Assembly: GCA_032622095.1 (NCBI GenBank)
Contig: CP136064.1
Location: 141,191,954 to 141,255,953, forward strand
Direction: 5' to 3'
DNA length: 64,000 nucleotides
From: Siphonodentalium dalli
Lineage: Eukaryota > Mollusca > Scaphopoda > Gadilida > Siphonodentaliidae
Positions within the stretch are counted from its first letter, which is position 1. Every line of letters starts with the position of its first letter. The translations under genes were made by a program, and so were the position numbers. The notes below the pieces were generated by a model that was given only the letters and a program-made list of their open reading frames with translations, searched no databases and had not been told where the DNA came from. Below are positions 47,961 through 59,344 of the stretch, piece after piece.

Positions 47961-49151
47961 GGGTGAAAACTGTTCACCATAAATGTAAGCGTAGTCAGTT
48001 CTGACAGCATACATGAGGCCCTGATACCATATTATTGCCATGTACAAGGTATGGAACTATTACGGCGTGCAATACATATTGCAAGCTCGCCAATTCCGAT
48101 GCATATTAGGTCCTACGGTAAGATGGCATTGAGGCACTTAAACTATATGTCAATGGGACCGAAAAATTTAATGTATCGACAAACACTAATGTCTGAGAAT
48201 AAGAGGTCTTATTTGAGTTCTATTTTTTAGAAATAAGGAACCGTCTTGAGCCTCAAGTTGAGGAGAAAACAAAAAATACGAAACGAATTACGTATACAAA
48301 CGAAACAAAAAAGTTTCCGTGCGTAGGTGAGAAATATTAATTAACAACCGGTTTCGAACGACAAATAAATTGCAAGTTTGTTATCAACAATAAATATTGA
48401 GTCGATAAACTCGCAATGTCAGAAAAATACTCCCTTAGAAACAACTTCTGTGCTTATAAACCACGACCGATCGACAGCGAGGAGGAAGAAAAACTGATCA
48501 GATAATAAGAATGCGGGATTTATTTGGGCGTATTCATGCGTGACTAATCTGAGCTTGGGTGTGAAACGGAGTCGGACGGCAATAAAATTTTAACCCTCCT
48601 GATTGACACAAGGCTGGAGATCTAATCCATATAGTTCAGTTGAAGGGCTTTCCTTGGGGGACAAATAGGCTTTTCTGGTAAGAATTTCAGATACCGACAT
48701 ACAAATATGTCGCACAAGAAATTCACTTGCTTCGGCAGCTGGTTTTATGTGGTGGAGGAAACCATGTGTGCTACGATTACGATACAGCCATGATGAACAA
48801 GCGAACTATCACAGACCTACCTGCAGGTTGCAAGAGTTGCACCTACCTTCCACGAGTAACCAGCGCTGGGACTGGGAAGCCAATATATCAGTAAGCTATT
48901 GGGCAACTTTATACCTGTACACACTGGACCACGGAGGTCCCATATGTTCGCGAAAGGCGACTCGGGTTAAGTATTGGGGACCTAATGAATTTTTTTTATT
49001 AATAATGCAGTCTATTCCCGGTGATAAAGGACTTGTATATAACGATTCGAAATATCCCAAATCTCCCGATCGCTTTCGAATCGAATCGAATCGGAACGTA
49101 ATATTCAAAATCGAATCGAATCTCGAAGCTTCGTCGGGCCCTGTGTGCCAT

Positions 49152-51851
49152 GTTGATATACTCGACCACTGTAGTACTGTCAGACCGCATTAATATCAAG
49201 CCAGCAAACAACGGGTTGGACACGGTCACTGACCGACGCAAAACACCTAAATGTCCAGTGCAAATCTATTTGGGCCTGTCATCTTGACCGGCAGCTTTTG
49301 TGTTACCAGCTTGTTTTTAAAATTGTGCATGTTTTTAAACTAGTAACCCATGTGAGTTTATTTATTCTCGTAACTAATTTAGTGATTAGCAACTGCGCAT
49401 CCCCGACTGCTCATTCTGAGGCCAAAACAAAAACCGTCTCTGTTTCCGGTACCCGGTCTGGCTGAGATTTATTTGCCCGTCTCAATTTTTTTCTATTTTC
49501 CAGAAGTCCATAGTAACAAGTCAATATCTTTTGTTTTCCAACTCCAACAGCAGAACTAAACACACATCGCATACACAACTGATGCATCTGCAGGCCGGTG
49601 TGTAGGATCGCGCATTCTAGATATAAATACGACAAACCGGTCGACCATGTTACGCAGTGAATAGCGTGGGGTAAATCAAACTTTTCCATGACGAGTCACT
49701 TCGGAAATCCCCCCATCTTTTGTGGACTGTGTATTTTAAAAATTAGAATGTATTATACCAGTACTACCTTAAACTCCTTCGCGGAATTGGGCGGAAACCA
49801 TGCTTGAAAGAGAACTCTGTTCGCAACAAAATTAAGCAGTGAAAAGCATGTGCGTTTTGGCAGGAAAATTACGTATTCCGTAATCAACCCTGGGGATTTG
49901 CGTCTGCAAACGACGATACCCGAGGTGAAAGCCGAAATTGCCGTCACCATTGACCAGAAGAAAGCATTATCCAATATAAAATGCAAAGGCATCCTTGTGT
50001 ATTCACAGAAACCACGAGTTTAACCCACTTTAAATAAACAACTGTCTGCCACAATAACTGGGTCACTGTGTCACCAACCAAACACATGCGGGTCACACGA
50101 ATCAACTCAGTGTAACTATTTACGAAAGGCTCTTTGATGTTACCAACCAAGTAGAAAATACTAGTATGATAGAAACAAGTTCAAACAACTCAAGCTGTAT
50201 GCAAATATTAAACAAACATTTCTGATCATCTGATGTGCATACATGAACTGTAAGGAATATTTGATAACTTGCTCTTTATTGCACTGAAAGTTAGCAGGTA
50301 ATCAATTCTGCTAATTAAAACTTTCCGGGATTGAAACGAAATAGGTAGGAAATATGTGACTTTAAATAACAATACAATTTAGTCACTGATTTGTCACTGA
50401 AAAATAATAATCACCTATGAACAGAAATATGAGGGAATGAACATACAATAGTTTTGATTGAAAGGGAAAGTATATATTCCATAAAACCATCTTTCTTTCA
50501 ACACAAACACCTGGAAATTGCGTAGGCAGAAATGAATAGAATGGCATAAAATGCGCAACCTCAGAGAGATATTCTATGCAAGAGGAATAACTCTAAACCC
50601 ATGGCCAAAGCCAAATACATTGAATCTTCACACTGGGACACATTCTAGTAGCTAATACATGTATATACATTGGAAGTTGTGTCTGAAACTTTATTGGAAC
50701 AGACTTGTAAACTGATATACATGTACACCTGCTTCAAGGATAATGACATGCCTCACTAAGTATGTGATATTAAAAACTCGGTAATACATGTTAAAGGGGT
50801 AATACCAATGCAGTACTACTTACATTATACAGGGCTTTTGAAAGTGTAAATGAAGCTCGGTTTACATTTAAAATTCATGACAGGTACTGAACTTGATATG
50901 ACAGGCGCCAATCAGTTGATGCCTGCCATAGTGACAGGCACGCTCCGGGGAATTTTAAGAAATTATTTGCAGGCTTGATTAATATATGATTACCCGTTAT
51001 AGTACTGCGGCAATATATATAAGCTATTGTTCGAGCTAGATGGCAGGCAGGGAGTTTTAAATTTCAAATTAATTCATAGATATGTTTAATGATTGAATCA
51101 AAATATTTCTTTCACATGATAACAATTGTGTGCAAGACTGGTCCACTATAAGCCAATGGCCCATGTAAACACAGAGTCCTAGACATTACTTCTGCATGTG
51201 TTATGCATGGTACAGCTGATACTCTTTGTCAGTTTGTGTATGTACAGTAATATACTGGATGCTATCTCTGAATTGATATTAAAGCAAAGTTGTTAACACA
51301 ACATGTCTGTCATTCTAAAAATGGTACCTGTTAAATATTTGATATCATGTAGACAAGAATTAGCTCCATGAGCTATATATAATGTACAGCATTCAATATG
51401 AACGAAGTTATTTGTCTGTAGCCAAGAAAGTGTGCATTTGTCAATATTTTTCGCAGACGAAATGAAAGTTTCATTCCCATTGGGGGGGAAAAAACATCTA
51501 TTTTAGTACCGCAATAGGCCTATCGATGATTGGTTGTACAGTCTACATATACCTCATTAGATCATTGACTCTCATGTGTCATATTCACTTTTGAAAAGAT
51601 GTGTTAAAAAGTTGAAATGGGAGATGAAGCAGCAGCGATATATTTTGTTCTATGTTTAGTGTATAGTGACTTTAGCGACAAAATTTTGTCATATTGGAAC
51701 TGACTGGCCAAGTGCCATTTTTTTATATTATGTCAAGTTACGTGCGCTCTTTCAGAAAATGAACTAGAAACAGGTTTCTGATCAATATTAACCATTGTTC
51801 CAGTATAAATCCAAGATGGGCGCCAAATTCAATCATTATTTCACCAAGATG
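49152..51851. other. No gene recognised
   Basis: AT-rich sequence. Frames 49411-49689 (-) and 49753-50150 (-) show no motif. TTAAAGGGGTAATACC near 50792 resembles one end of a TTAA element, but I find no partner end. Confidence 0.4.
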
Positions 51852-51859
51852 TTCCAGCC

Positions 51860-53356
51860 AGGCTTGGGGCAATTACTTGTGAATGTAATTAATTACAATT
51901 ACTTCAACATTTTTCAATTACAATTACAATTCCCATTACATCTATTTCACAATGTAATTAATTACAATTACTTTGAAATGTAATTCAATTACAATTATAT
52001 TTCAGTATAGGAACACTATTTATCTATATGATAAATACTTTATTTGATAACAAAACATAAATTTAACACAAGCAAGATAAAATACACGAAGAAGCACACT
52101 AATGAAGCACACTTTTCAAAGAGCAGCCAATGTACTGAGTTCATGATAGGACTGGTGTTCGTAGAACTGAGCTAACAATTCCAGCATGCTGTATTGACAG
52201 CTAGTAGCCGGGGTTGATCTTCTAGAAATTCAGATGATATTAGAGATTTGAGAACTTTGCTAACTATCTTCAATGCTTTGGTTCTTGGCTGATGTTTTTA
52301 ACATACTGAAAGATTCTAGGTTATTGATCACTATAAAGTCTTGTGTGTGTGACTCTGTAGATATCTTGATGCTTTCGCTATAAAATGAAAATAATAGAGT
52401 ATTTTAGTAACATATACATGTATCCATCAGTAAGTCAGTCACACAGCCAGGCCATTGTAAAGGACAATGAGATTATCAACACTCTGATTGTTAATTAGAA
52501 TCATTAACATAATTAGCATTTGTGGCCACCAGCTTACTGGTGACACAATACCTCCACTAGACACTGCTAATTGGGGGATTACTAAGGCAGATATTTGTCA
52601 CCACTTTGTCATTCATTTGCAAATTAGAAGGGACAACAAAGAATGCATACACCAATACCGCCATATGACTGAATTAATATATCAATGTTATTAAACAATA
52701 CTAGTACATAGAAATGGAAACTTACCTTCAGATGTGTCACAAATTTTTTTTGTAGTTAGGCAAAGTTTGCACTTTGCTTTCATAGGACCCGATGTGTCTT
52801 TCGGCAGATCAAAATGCTGCCAGATTTTTTGTAGACATGTTGATAACATTAGCAATGGTTGGTATGAATTTCTCCCAATTACCATTGGTAAATATATACA
52901 ATATCAGATGGAGGTAATAAAAACATGATCACAAGAGTGATCTATTAGTGATCTATTGTCAATTATTTGAAGTTGGCTTCTCATTGTATTTATCAAAACA
53001 AGCATCAAAGGTTAACCAATGCTTAAGCAAACAAACAGCAGGTGTCAACAGAATTCACAATTGAGACACAGTGGATAGAAACTCGAGTGTTGTGACAACA
53101 GAGTGATAGCCAGTCACCAGTCTTATACTTTGAAGTTTGGATGAATCATGAAAGAGAACTTTGAGAAGAACAAGTACCTGTGATTTTGAAGTAATTGAAA
53201 TTAGACCCTAATTACAATTACAATTACATCATAACCAATTACAATTGCAATTACATGTAATTGAGAATAAACTCAATTACCAATTACATGCAATTACTTG
53301 AAAAAATGTAATTAATTACAGTCAATTACAATTACAAATTACAATTACCCCATCCC
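51860..53356 (-). mobile_element. Internally deleted hAT element with (AATTAC)n ends and 8-bp TSD
   Basis: TTCCAGCC flanks both sides (51852-51859 and 53357-53364). The left end 'AGGCTTGGGGCAATTAC' and the right end on the other strand 'GGGATGGGGTAATTG' are inverted. Both are followed by arrays of ATTACAATTACAATTAC-type sequence (51870-52000 and 53205-53350), as in several animal hAT families. The 1.5-kb length excludes a full transposase. A BED-finger fragment survives on the minus strand, setting the orientation. Confidence 0.85.
52691..52885 (-). pseudogene. BED-type zinc finger fragment of an hAT transposase
   Basis: The minus-strand frame contains 'KIWQHFDLPKD' followed by 'GPMKAKCKLC', the aromatic-rich start and CxxC pair of a BED finger, the DNA-binding domain at the amino end of many hAT transposases. 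Downstream 'DTSEGKFPFL' replaces the region where the zinc-binding histidines should lie, so the finger is incomplete. The catalytic RNase H-like and dimerisation domains are absent. This is a relic inside the deleted element at 51860-53356. Confidence 0.7.
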
Positions 53357-53364
53357 TTCCAGCC

Positions 53365-53907
53365 GGTATAAAATTTAAGGCACATGCTTAATAAAGGATA
53401 AATTTTGTTTTGGTGATAAACATCCAATATGCATGGATGAGAATTTATAAAGTACACTATACGATCACATTTCTAAATACTGTAATTGCAATTACATACA
53501 TAATGAACAAAGTTGAAATTTTCAACTTTTTCGTCTAAAACATGCAATTTTGTAAGAAAATCCTCATCATTTCAAATATTTTGGTCAAATAAATGGTCAT
53601 TTACTCATAGGATATTTGAGACAGTTCACAATGTTTGGTCTTATATGTTTTGGTCAGATATACTGAAAACAATGAATACATCTTCTGTGACTAATATGTA
53701 ACAATGTTTCAGAAAATTTGGTTTATGTTACCCCTTACCCCAAAAATGTGACTTTGTTGTTAGGATTCAATAAGTCTTTGGTTAAATCTTATGAAGTGAG
53801 TTTGTTGAACCCAGTTTGTCATATATGATAATTTAACAACCTCATTGTCAGTATAATGTTGAAATTTACAATTGTATGCCTTATATTTGATGGTAAAATA
53901 CCCATCA
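53365..53907. other. No gene recognised
   Basis: AT-rich sequence between the hAT derivative and the Helitron. Nothing recognised. Confidence 0.4.
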
Positions 53908-56580
53908 TCTATATCTATATTTGCGAATGTCTGTCTGTCTGTCTGTCTGTCTGTGTTCTATAGAAATTCACAGGGGACCATCTAGATGATGCCAAAGGGG
54001 TCTACTAGGAGTAACTTTTTACGAGAAAGATAATGGTCTAAAGTGACGCCGTTGTTGTCAGGGGCAGAAAAGGGGGAGGGGCAGAACAAATATTTGTCGG
54101 CGATTGCCACGAAACTTATATATAATCATCCCCATAATATGAGGAATCTAATGGTGTGTTTTAAATATGGCAAAAGTCGCGCCGTTCGCGTCAGGGGTGC
54201 CCGGAAGGGAGAGGGGCAGAATTTTGTTCTGTCGCCGATTGCTACGAAACTTACATATAATCATCCCCATGATATGAAGAATCCAACGGTGTGGTTTAAA
54301 TATGTCAAAAGTGGCGTCGTTCGAGTCAGATTTGCACGAAAGGGGAGAGTGGCACCAAAATTGATAAAACTATTTTTAGCGCCGATTTCCACCAAATTGA
54401 TATATATTCTTCTTCATGATACAAGGAATATAATTGTGCGATTTAACAACGTCAAATTGTTGTCGTTTGGATGAGAGATTGGGAGGGGTGGGCACTAAAT
54501 TTGATAATAATTGGTTTAGTCGCCGATTGCCACCACACTTATACAAAAGCATCCCCATGGAATGAGGAGCCTAATGGTGTGGCTTATATCTGTTAAGTGT
54601 GGCCTCATTCGAGTCAGGGGTGTATTGAAAGGGACAGGGGCACCAAAATTGATGCACAACTTTTTGGGGGCCAATTTCCACCAAATTGATACACGTTCTT
54701 ATCCATGATACGAGGAATCTGATCGTGTGATTTAAAGACGCCATAGTGGTGCTGTTTAGGTGAGAGATGGTGAGGGAGGGATTGGCACCAAATGTGATAA
54801 AAAAACCACCTTTGTTTAGTCGCCGATTATCACCAAACTTATAAACAATCATCTCCATGATATCAGGAGTGTAATTGTGTGGTTTAAGGGTGTCACAAGT
54901 GGGACCATTCGAGTCAGTGGTGTATAGAGATGAGAGGGACATTATATCTATATGTTTAGTGTCGATTTCCACCAGATTGATACATATTCTTCTCCGTGAT
55001 TCGAGGAATCTTATCGTGTGGTTTAGACACAACAAATTGGTGCCCTATGGGTGAGAGATATGGGGACCTTCAATTTGATACGAATTTGTATACTCGCCAA
55101 TTTTCACCAATTTCATATATATGCATCTCTAATCTCTAATGAGTCTAAGTGTGTGCAGCTTGAGTCTGAAATAGGGACGAGAGGGTCACCAAAAACTGAT
55201 ACAAAATATTTTTAGTACTAATTACCATCAAATTCAGACACGTTCTTCTCAAATGATACAAGAAATCAAATTGTGCTGTCTGTCTGTCTTTCTGTCTGTC
55301 TGTGTGTTCTATATATAACGTCATGTGGTACAATCGAAGAGGCAAAAGCTGATACACATATATTTGGCACTAATTTCCAACAAATTCATACACGTATTTA
55401 TCTAATGATATACCATGAATTAAATCACATTTGGTGTCGTTTGCGTCACGGATGGCGAGCGGATATGCACTATCATAGATAAGATTACTATTCGCCGATA
55501 TCCACATATAAGTTATATATAGTCACCCAGGCCATCTCCATATCATTTTAAGGAGACTTGGGCGTTCACATTTCACAATCCCGACAAATGGTAACCCACT
55601 TATAAGTCACTTGAACAATTATATCTTCTTAATTGTCATATTTATATGATGATGGCAATCAGGACATTCACACAATGAGGTAGCAAAAAGAGATACATAG
55701 AAGAAGCATTAAACGTATATTTATCATTCTATCGAAGAGATACATATATTCGTGCAAACCGAGAGACCTCGAACCGTCAGAGGATTGCATATATATTATA
55801 ACAAAATTGAGTCTGTTCCATTCAATACAGTTTCCACAAAAAAAGTTACAATTTGTCAGGATATATGGAAGGCCTGTTCAAAAATAGTGGTCACAGTGTG
55901 CAGTCATATATAGTTTCTTCTGATATACAATAAAATGCAGTTAGTAGCACATGACTTTTCAGGATCCTCCCAATACTGACATCTGACAAGGGTTTAGAAC
56001 AGACTCATCGACTGACATAAACAACTCAAAATCTCGCTCTGTGTCTGGCAAATGTAGCTGATATGCACGCGCAGCAACATTTCGTTGAAACTGAGAATAT
56101 TTAGCCAATATAAAGCACCACGAACAGAGGAGCAGCTGGAAATTTCTTTGAAACATCTGTATCTTCATGGAGATATGATAGCCAGGTATCCTTGAGATCT
56201 TAGTCCAAACAATTAGATTGATTGATACATCTCAATATGTAAAATCCAATTGTCATCTTTTATTTATGCGAACTAATGTCTTTATGATGTCCATGTATCA
56301 TATTATAACGTCTGACGTATACGCAGTTGTAAATAAATAAATATTTCATTATTGGTGGAACGGATTAATCGCGATAAACAAAATTACAATTGACAAGGTG
56401 GGCCACTACTTATATTCCATGACGGTAATAATCATGTTTTGTGATGCTATTTGAATATACAATTTATGAGAAAACGTATAACACTTTGAACAAGAGTGTT
56501 CTCTATTCCCAACAAATATCCACAGCATACAGATGGTTTCACATCGCATTAACCTGGGCAACGCCGGGTAACCCTGCTAG
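53908..56580 (+). mobile_element. Non-autonomous Helitron (2.67 kb) carrying a satellite array
   Basis: The 5' end is 'TCTATATCTATATTTGCG' after a host A, followed by CTGTCTGTCTGTCTG. The 3' end has the hairpin 'ACCTGGGCAACGCCGGGT', then AACCCTG and CTAG at 56577-56580, followed by T. It has the Helitron signature (TC start, hairpin about 10 nt before CTRR, A/T target, no TSD). The interior is mainly ~145-bp repeats; a second internal CTGTCTGTCTTTCTGTCTG segment lies at 55277. The frame 55959-56168 (-) might be a captured fragment but is unrecognised. No Rep/helicase. Confidence 0.85.
54080..55560. repeat. About eleven ~145-bp units, partly in an A-B dimer pattern
   Basis: Unit anchors begin CGCCGATT near 54097, 54235, 54380, 54520, 54668, 54820, 54960, 55095, 55218, 55370 and 55493. 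Two types alternate from 54235 to about 55000: one with 'CACCACACTTATA'/'CACCAAACTTATA' plus CATCCCCATG, the other with 'TTTCCACCAAATTGATA' plus ATTCTTCTYCATGATAC. This dimer pattern indicates amplification of a two-unit block. The frames 54043-54474 (+) and 54571-55035 (-) are by-products. Confidence 0.8.
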
Positions 56581-56828
56581 TTTCAAATATTTTCAACCAA
56601 TATAAGGGCAATTTCTCAAACATTTCTCAATATCATATACAATATGCGGTCTTAAAAGTTTAAAAAATGACTGTTGAAAACAACACATTTAAAGGTGTAT
56701 ACATGTCATGTCTTGGTGAAATAGAATAAATATATAAAAATCTATTATACCATCAATAGATATATTTGAAGGTGCTGACCCAATATCATTGACTTGTGTA
56801 ATTTACACATGTAGCGTACAAGAGGGGG

Positions 56829-58924
56829 GTGTATATATGGACATGTATTTCAGATCACAACTTTAATTTGTCCATCAATAATAAACATAACATAAAGGGT
56901 GACTCAACTGTATTCCAGCTAACAGACATATACGATTACATAAGCATTTCTTTAAACGAGGGAAAAGTAGTCCGATGCATATTTTGTGATATCAGCAAAG
57001 CATTCGATAAGGTCTGGCACCTGGGACTAATCCATAAACTCGAAAAAGTCGGAGTATCTGGGAATTTGCTTAACCTCATCAAATCATACCTTGCTAACAG
57101 GAAGCAGAGAGTAGGGATTGAAGGAAGTTTTTCCGAATGGCAACAAGTAACCGCCGGTGTACCCCAGGGATCTGTGCTTGGCCCTCTTTTATTTTTGGTC
57201 TACATAAACGATATTGCAGTAAACATAACAAGTAACATCCGCCTCTTTGCCGATGATACCTCAATATACCTGACAGTTGAAAGTCCTGCGCTAGCCGCTA
57301 ATGTACTAAATGATGACCTATATACGCTCAATCAATGGTAAAAAAAATGGCTTGTCAAGTTCAATCCACTAAAAACCGAATCAATGTTAATTGCAAGAAA
57401 GGATACAGACGTCCACCACCCCCCACTAGCTATGGGAACTACCACCTTAATCGAAGTTCCTTTTCATAAACACCTCGGACTGATCTTCAATAACCGAGGT
57501 ACGTGGTGCACACACATCCGAATCACGATCGAAAAGGCATGGAAACGGGTTAATCTAATTAGGAAACACAGATTTACATTGAACCGTAAAACACTGGAAA
57601 GAATATACTTTGCCTATGTAAGACCAGTGCTTGAATATGCATCAACAGTATGGGATAATTGTCCTAATTATCTCAGCAATGATATAGAGAAAATACAATT
57701 TGAATAGGCAAGGATCGTTACTGGAGCGACGAACAGCACCAGTAAAGTGAGCCTACTATTAGATACTGGTTGGGAGACCCTGGCATCAAGGAGGAAAAAA
57801 CAAAAGCTTATACAATTCCACAAAATAGTTAATAGTACAGCACCCGTGTACCTACGGAATTATATTTGTCACTCTGAAAACCAAACCGGTTATAATCTTA
57901 GACATCATGCAATACAACTACCATTGGACGCCACAAAGGATATTTATAAAGATACATTTTTACCCTCTACAATAAGCGATTGGAATAGACTGCCAGAGTG
58001 TGTAAAAAATTGTACCAACCTGGACAAGTTTAAAGAGTCACTTGCTGACGATCGTATATACACACATCCATACTACTATCATTGCCATAGTCGCAAATCC
58101 CAAGTATACCACACACGATTGAGACTGAAATGTAGTAATTTGAACTTCGACCTCATGACCAATTTTGTTAGGCCCGACCCATATTGTGCATGCGGTGCTG
58201 TTGAAACAGCCCATCATTACCTGTTAGAATGCCATTTATACCAGGCCTCAAGATTGGAATTGCTATCATCTCTACCAAACATAATATTATCAGAAAGAAC
58301 CCTACTCGAGGGTTCACCCGAAAGTTCCATTAGGGAAAATCATAGTATTTTCGAGGCAGTACAAAGATACATAATTAGTACAAAACGATTCTAAACGTAA
58401 TACTATGTCACATGTTTTCTGCCATTGAGTCATATATAAAGTCATACATAACGTCATAATTCGGAAAGCCTGACTACCCAGCTAACTCATGTAGTCTCTG
58501 TACGCCAAGTTATACACAATTGACATATAATTCTACAGCCGAATGTTAAACTAACCCGCCCCCATTGACCATCCTATCTTTCTGACCTTTCTTAAACCTA
58601 ACTACTATCCTTTCGTCCCATTGGTTACCTTTAATTCCCTAATCACACCCCACTCCAGTTCTTATCTTATCTCTTGCTATATGTTGTTGAGTGCGATCTA
58701 TATCAAAATCACCATAAGTTATTTAAAGTACAAACCAGAAAAATTCCCGTCTGACACGCACGAACGGCCTTATGTAGTTCGGAAAATTTAAGCGATCTGG
58801 GAGAAGACTTACAAAAAAGCCACAATGGGCTTGTTGTCTCATCCCTTTCCAATCACCCATACTCATCCATTAGCATTTTTATAAAATATTCATCTTGTTT
58901 TGTATTGGGAATAAATATTGTTTA
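56829..58924 (+). pseudogene. 5'-truncated non-LTR retrotransposon (LINE), CR1/Jockey-like, two in-frame stops
   Basis: One reading frame runs 56829-58394 with only two interruptions, TAA at 57339-57341 and TAG at 57705-57707. The RT domain has 'KGDSTVFQL', 'VRCIFCDISKAFDKVWH', 'VTAGVPQGSVLGPLLFLVYI' and the catalytic 'RLFADDTSIYL' (FADD box). Thumb-region motifs follow: 'WLVKFNPLKTESML' and 'HLGLIFNNRGTWCTHI'. The carboxy end (about 58180-58245) has 'DPYCACGAVETAHHYLLEC', a CxCG..H....C knuckle typical of these elements. The endonuclease and the amino part of the RT are missing. The 3' UTR ends near 58924 with 'GGGCTTGTTGTCTCATCC' and 'GGGAATAAATATTGTTTAC'; the same tail was inserted at 7634 and 14613 (minus strand). 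Clade assignment within CR1/Jockey is tentative. Confidence 0.9.
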
Positions 58925-59099
58925 CACCAAACATAACATAAATATGTTCTATCTTTGTTTATACTCTTAAGTTCATGTTTGTTATGTTATACATGTATAA
59001 CTATAATGTTCACAGTCTGCATGATCATACCAACCGATAGATAGCAAGATTGTCATGTTATAATCACCGGTGACCGTGTTGATATGTTGAACAAATATT

Positions 59100-59310
59100 T
59101 TAGGCATTCTTAATATCACAATTACATCTACATAACTATGTGCATGGTAAATCAGCTTTTGCACATTTGCACCTGTTACAAGTTTGGGATTTGCAACAAC
59201 ACTTGATGATTTCAGAACACACAGCTGCAGCTTCTGGTAATGTAGCCCACAATGGTTTATATCCATGGTTTTCATCTGTCCATCCCCATGCAGTCACGAG
59301 GTTCAGGTAT
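59100..59310 (-). pseudogene. Cysteine-rich CXC-type carboxy-terminal fragment
   Basis: The minus strand from about 59310 to the stop at 59100-59102 reads 'AWGWTDENHGYKPLWATLP', then 'CSEIIKCCCKSQTCNRCKCA' and 'KADLPCTQLCRCNC'. This matches the cysteine-rich (tesmin/TSO1-like CXC) ending of the uncharacterised invertebrate proteins of the same broad family as the pseudogene at 7120-9060. About 70 residues are open without a stop. No upstream exon of such a gene is found, so it is a fragment or an isolated last exon. The role of the CXC end is presumed zinc and possibly DNA binding by analogy only. Confidence 0.7.
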
Positions 59311-59344
59311 TGGAATTGTTATGACATGACAAGTGCACCATAAT

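Larger units (their letters stand above)
41479..49143. mobile_element. Candidate large hAT-like element (nested insertions inside)
   Basis: The left end 'TAGGGTCCGACGAATC' and the right end read from the other strand 'CAGGGCCCGACGAAGC' are inverted. Both are followed by (GAATC/TCGAA)n sequence. The flanks are GGTGCCAT (41471-41478) and TGTGCCAT (49144-49151), an 8-bp duplication with one mismatch, as expected for hAT. A second inverted pair lies further in: 42193-42373 and the complement of 48494-48668, sharing 'CTTGTGTCAATCAGGAGGG' and 'CACGCATGAATACGCCCAA'. No transposase is seen. The pairing of ends 7.7 kb apart is the uncertain step. Confidence 0.5.

Noticed and set aside
48747-49193. 148-codon open frame on the plus strand
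   Set aside because: Its 3' half is (TCGAA)n repeat at the end of the candidate hAT-like element and the 5' half has no motif.
50789-50805. TTAAAGGGGTAATACC as an end of a TTAA transposon
   Set aside because: No inverted partner with a TTAA flank was found within a few kilobases.
54043-55035. Two long open frames (143 codons +, 154 codons -)
   Set aside because: Both lie entirely inside the Helitron satellite array and follow its period.
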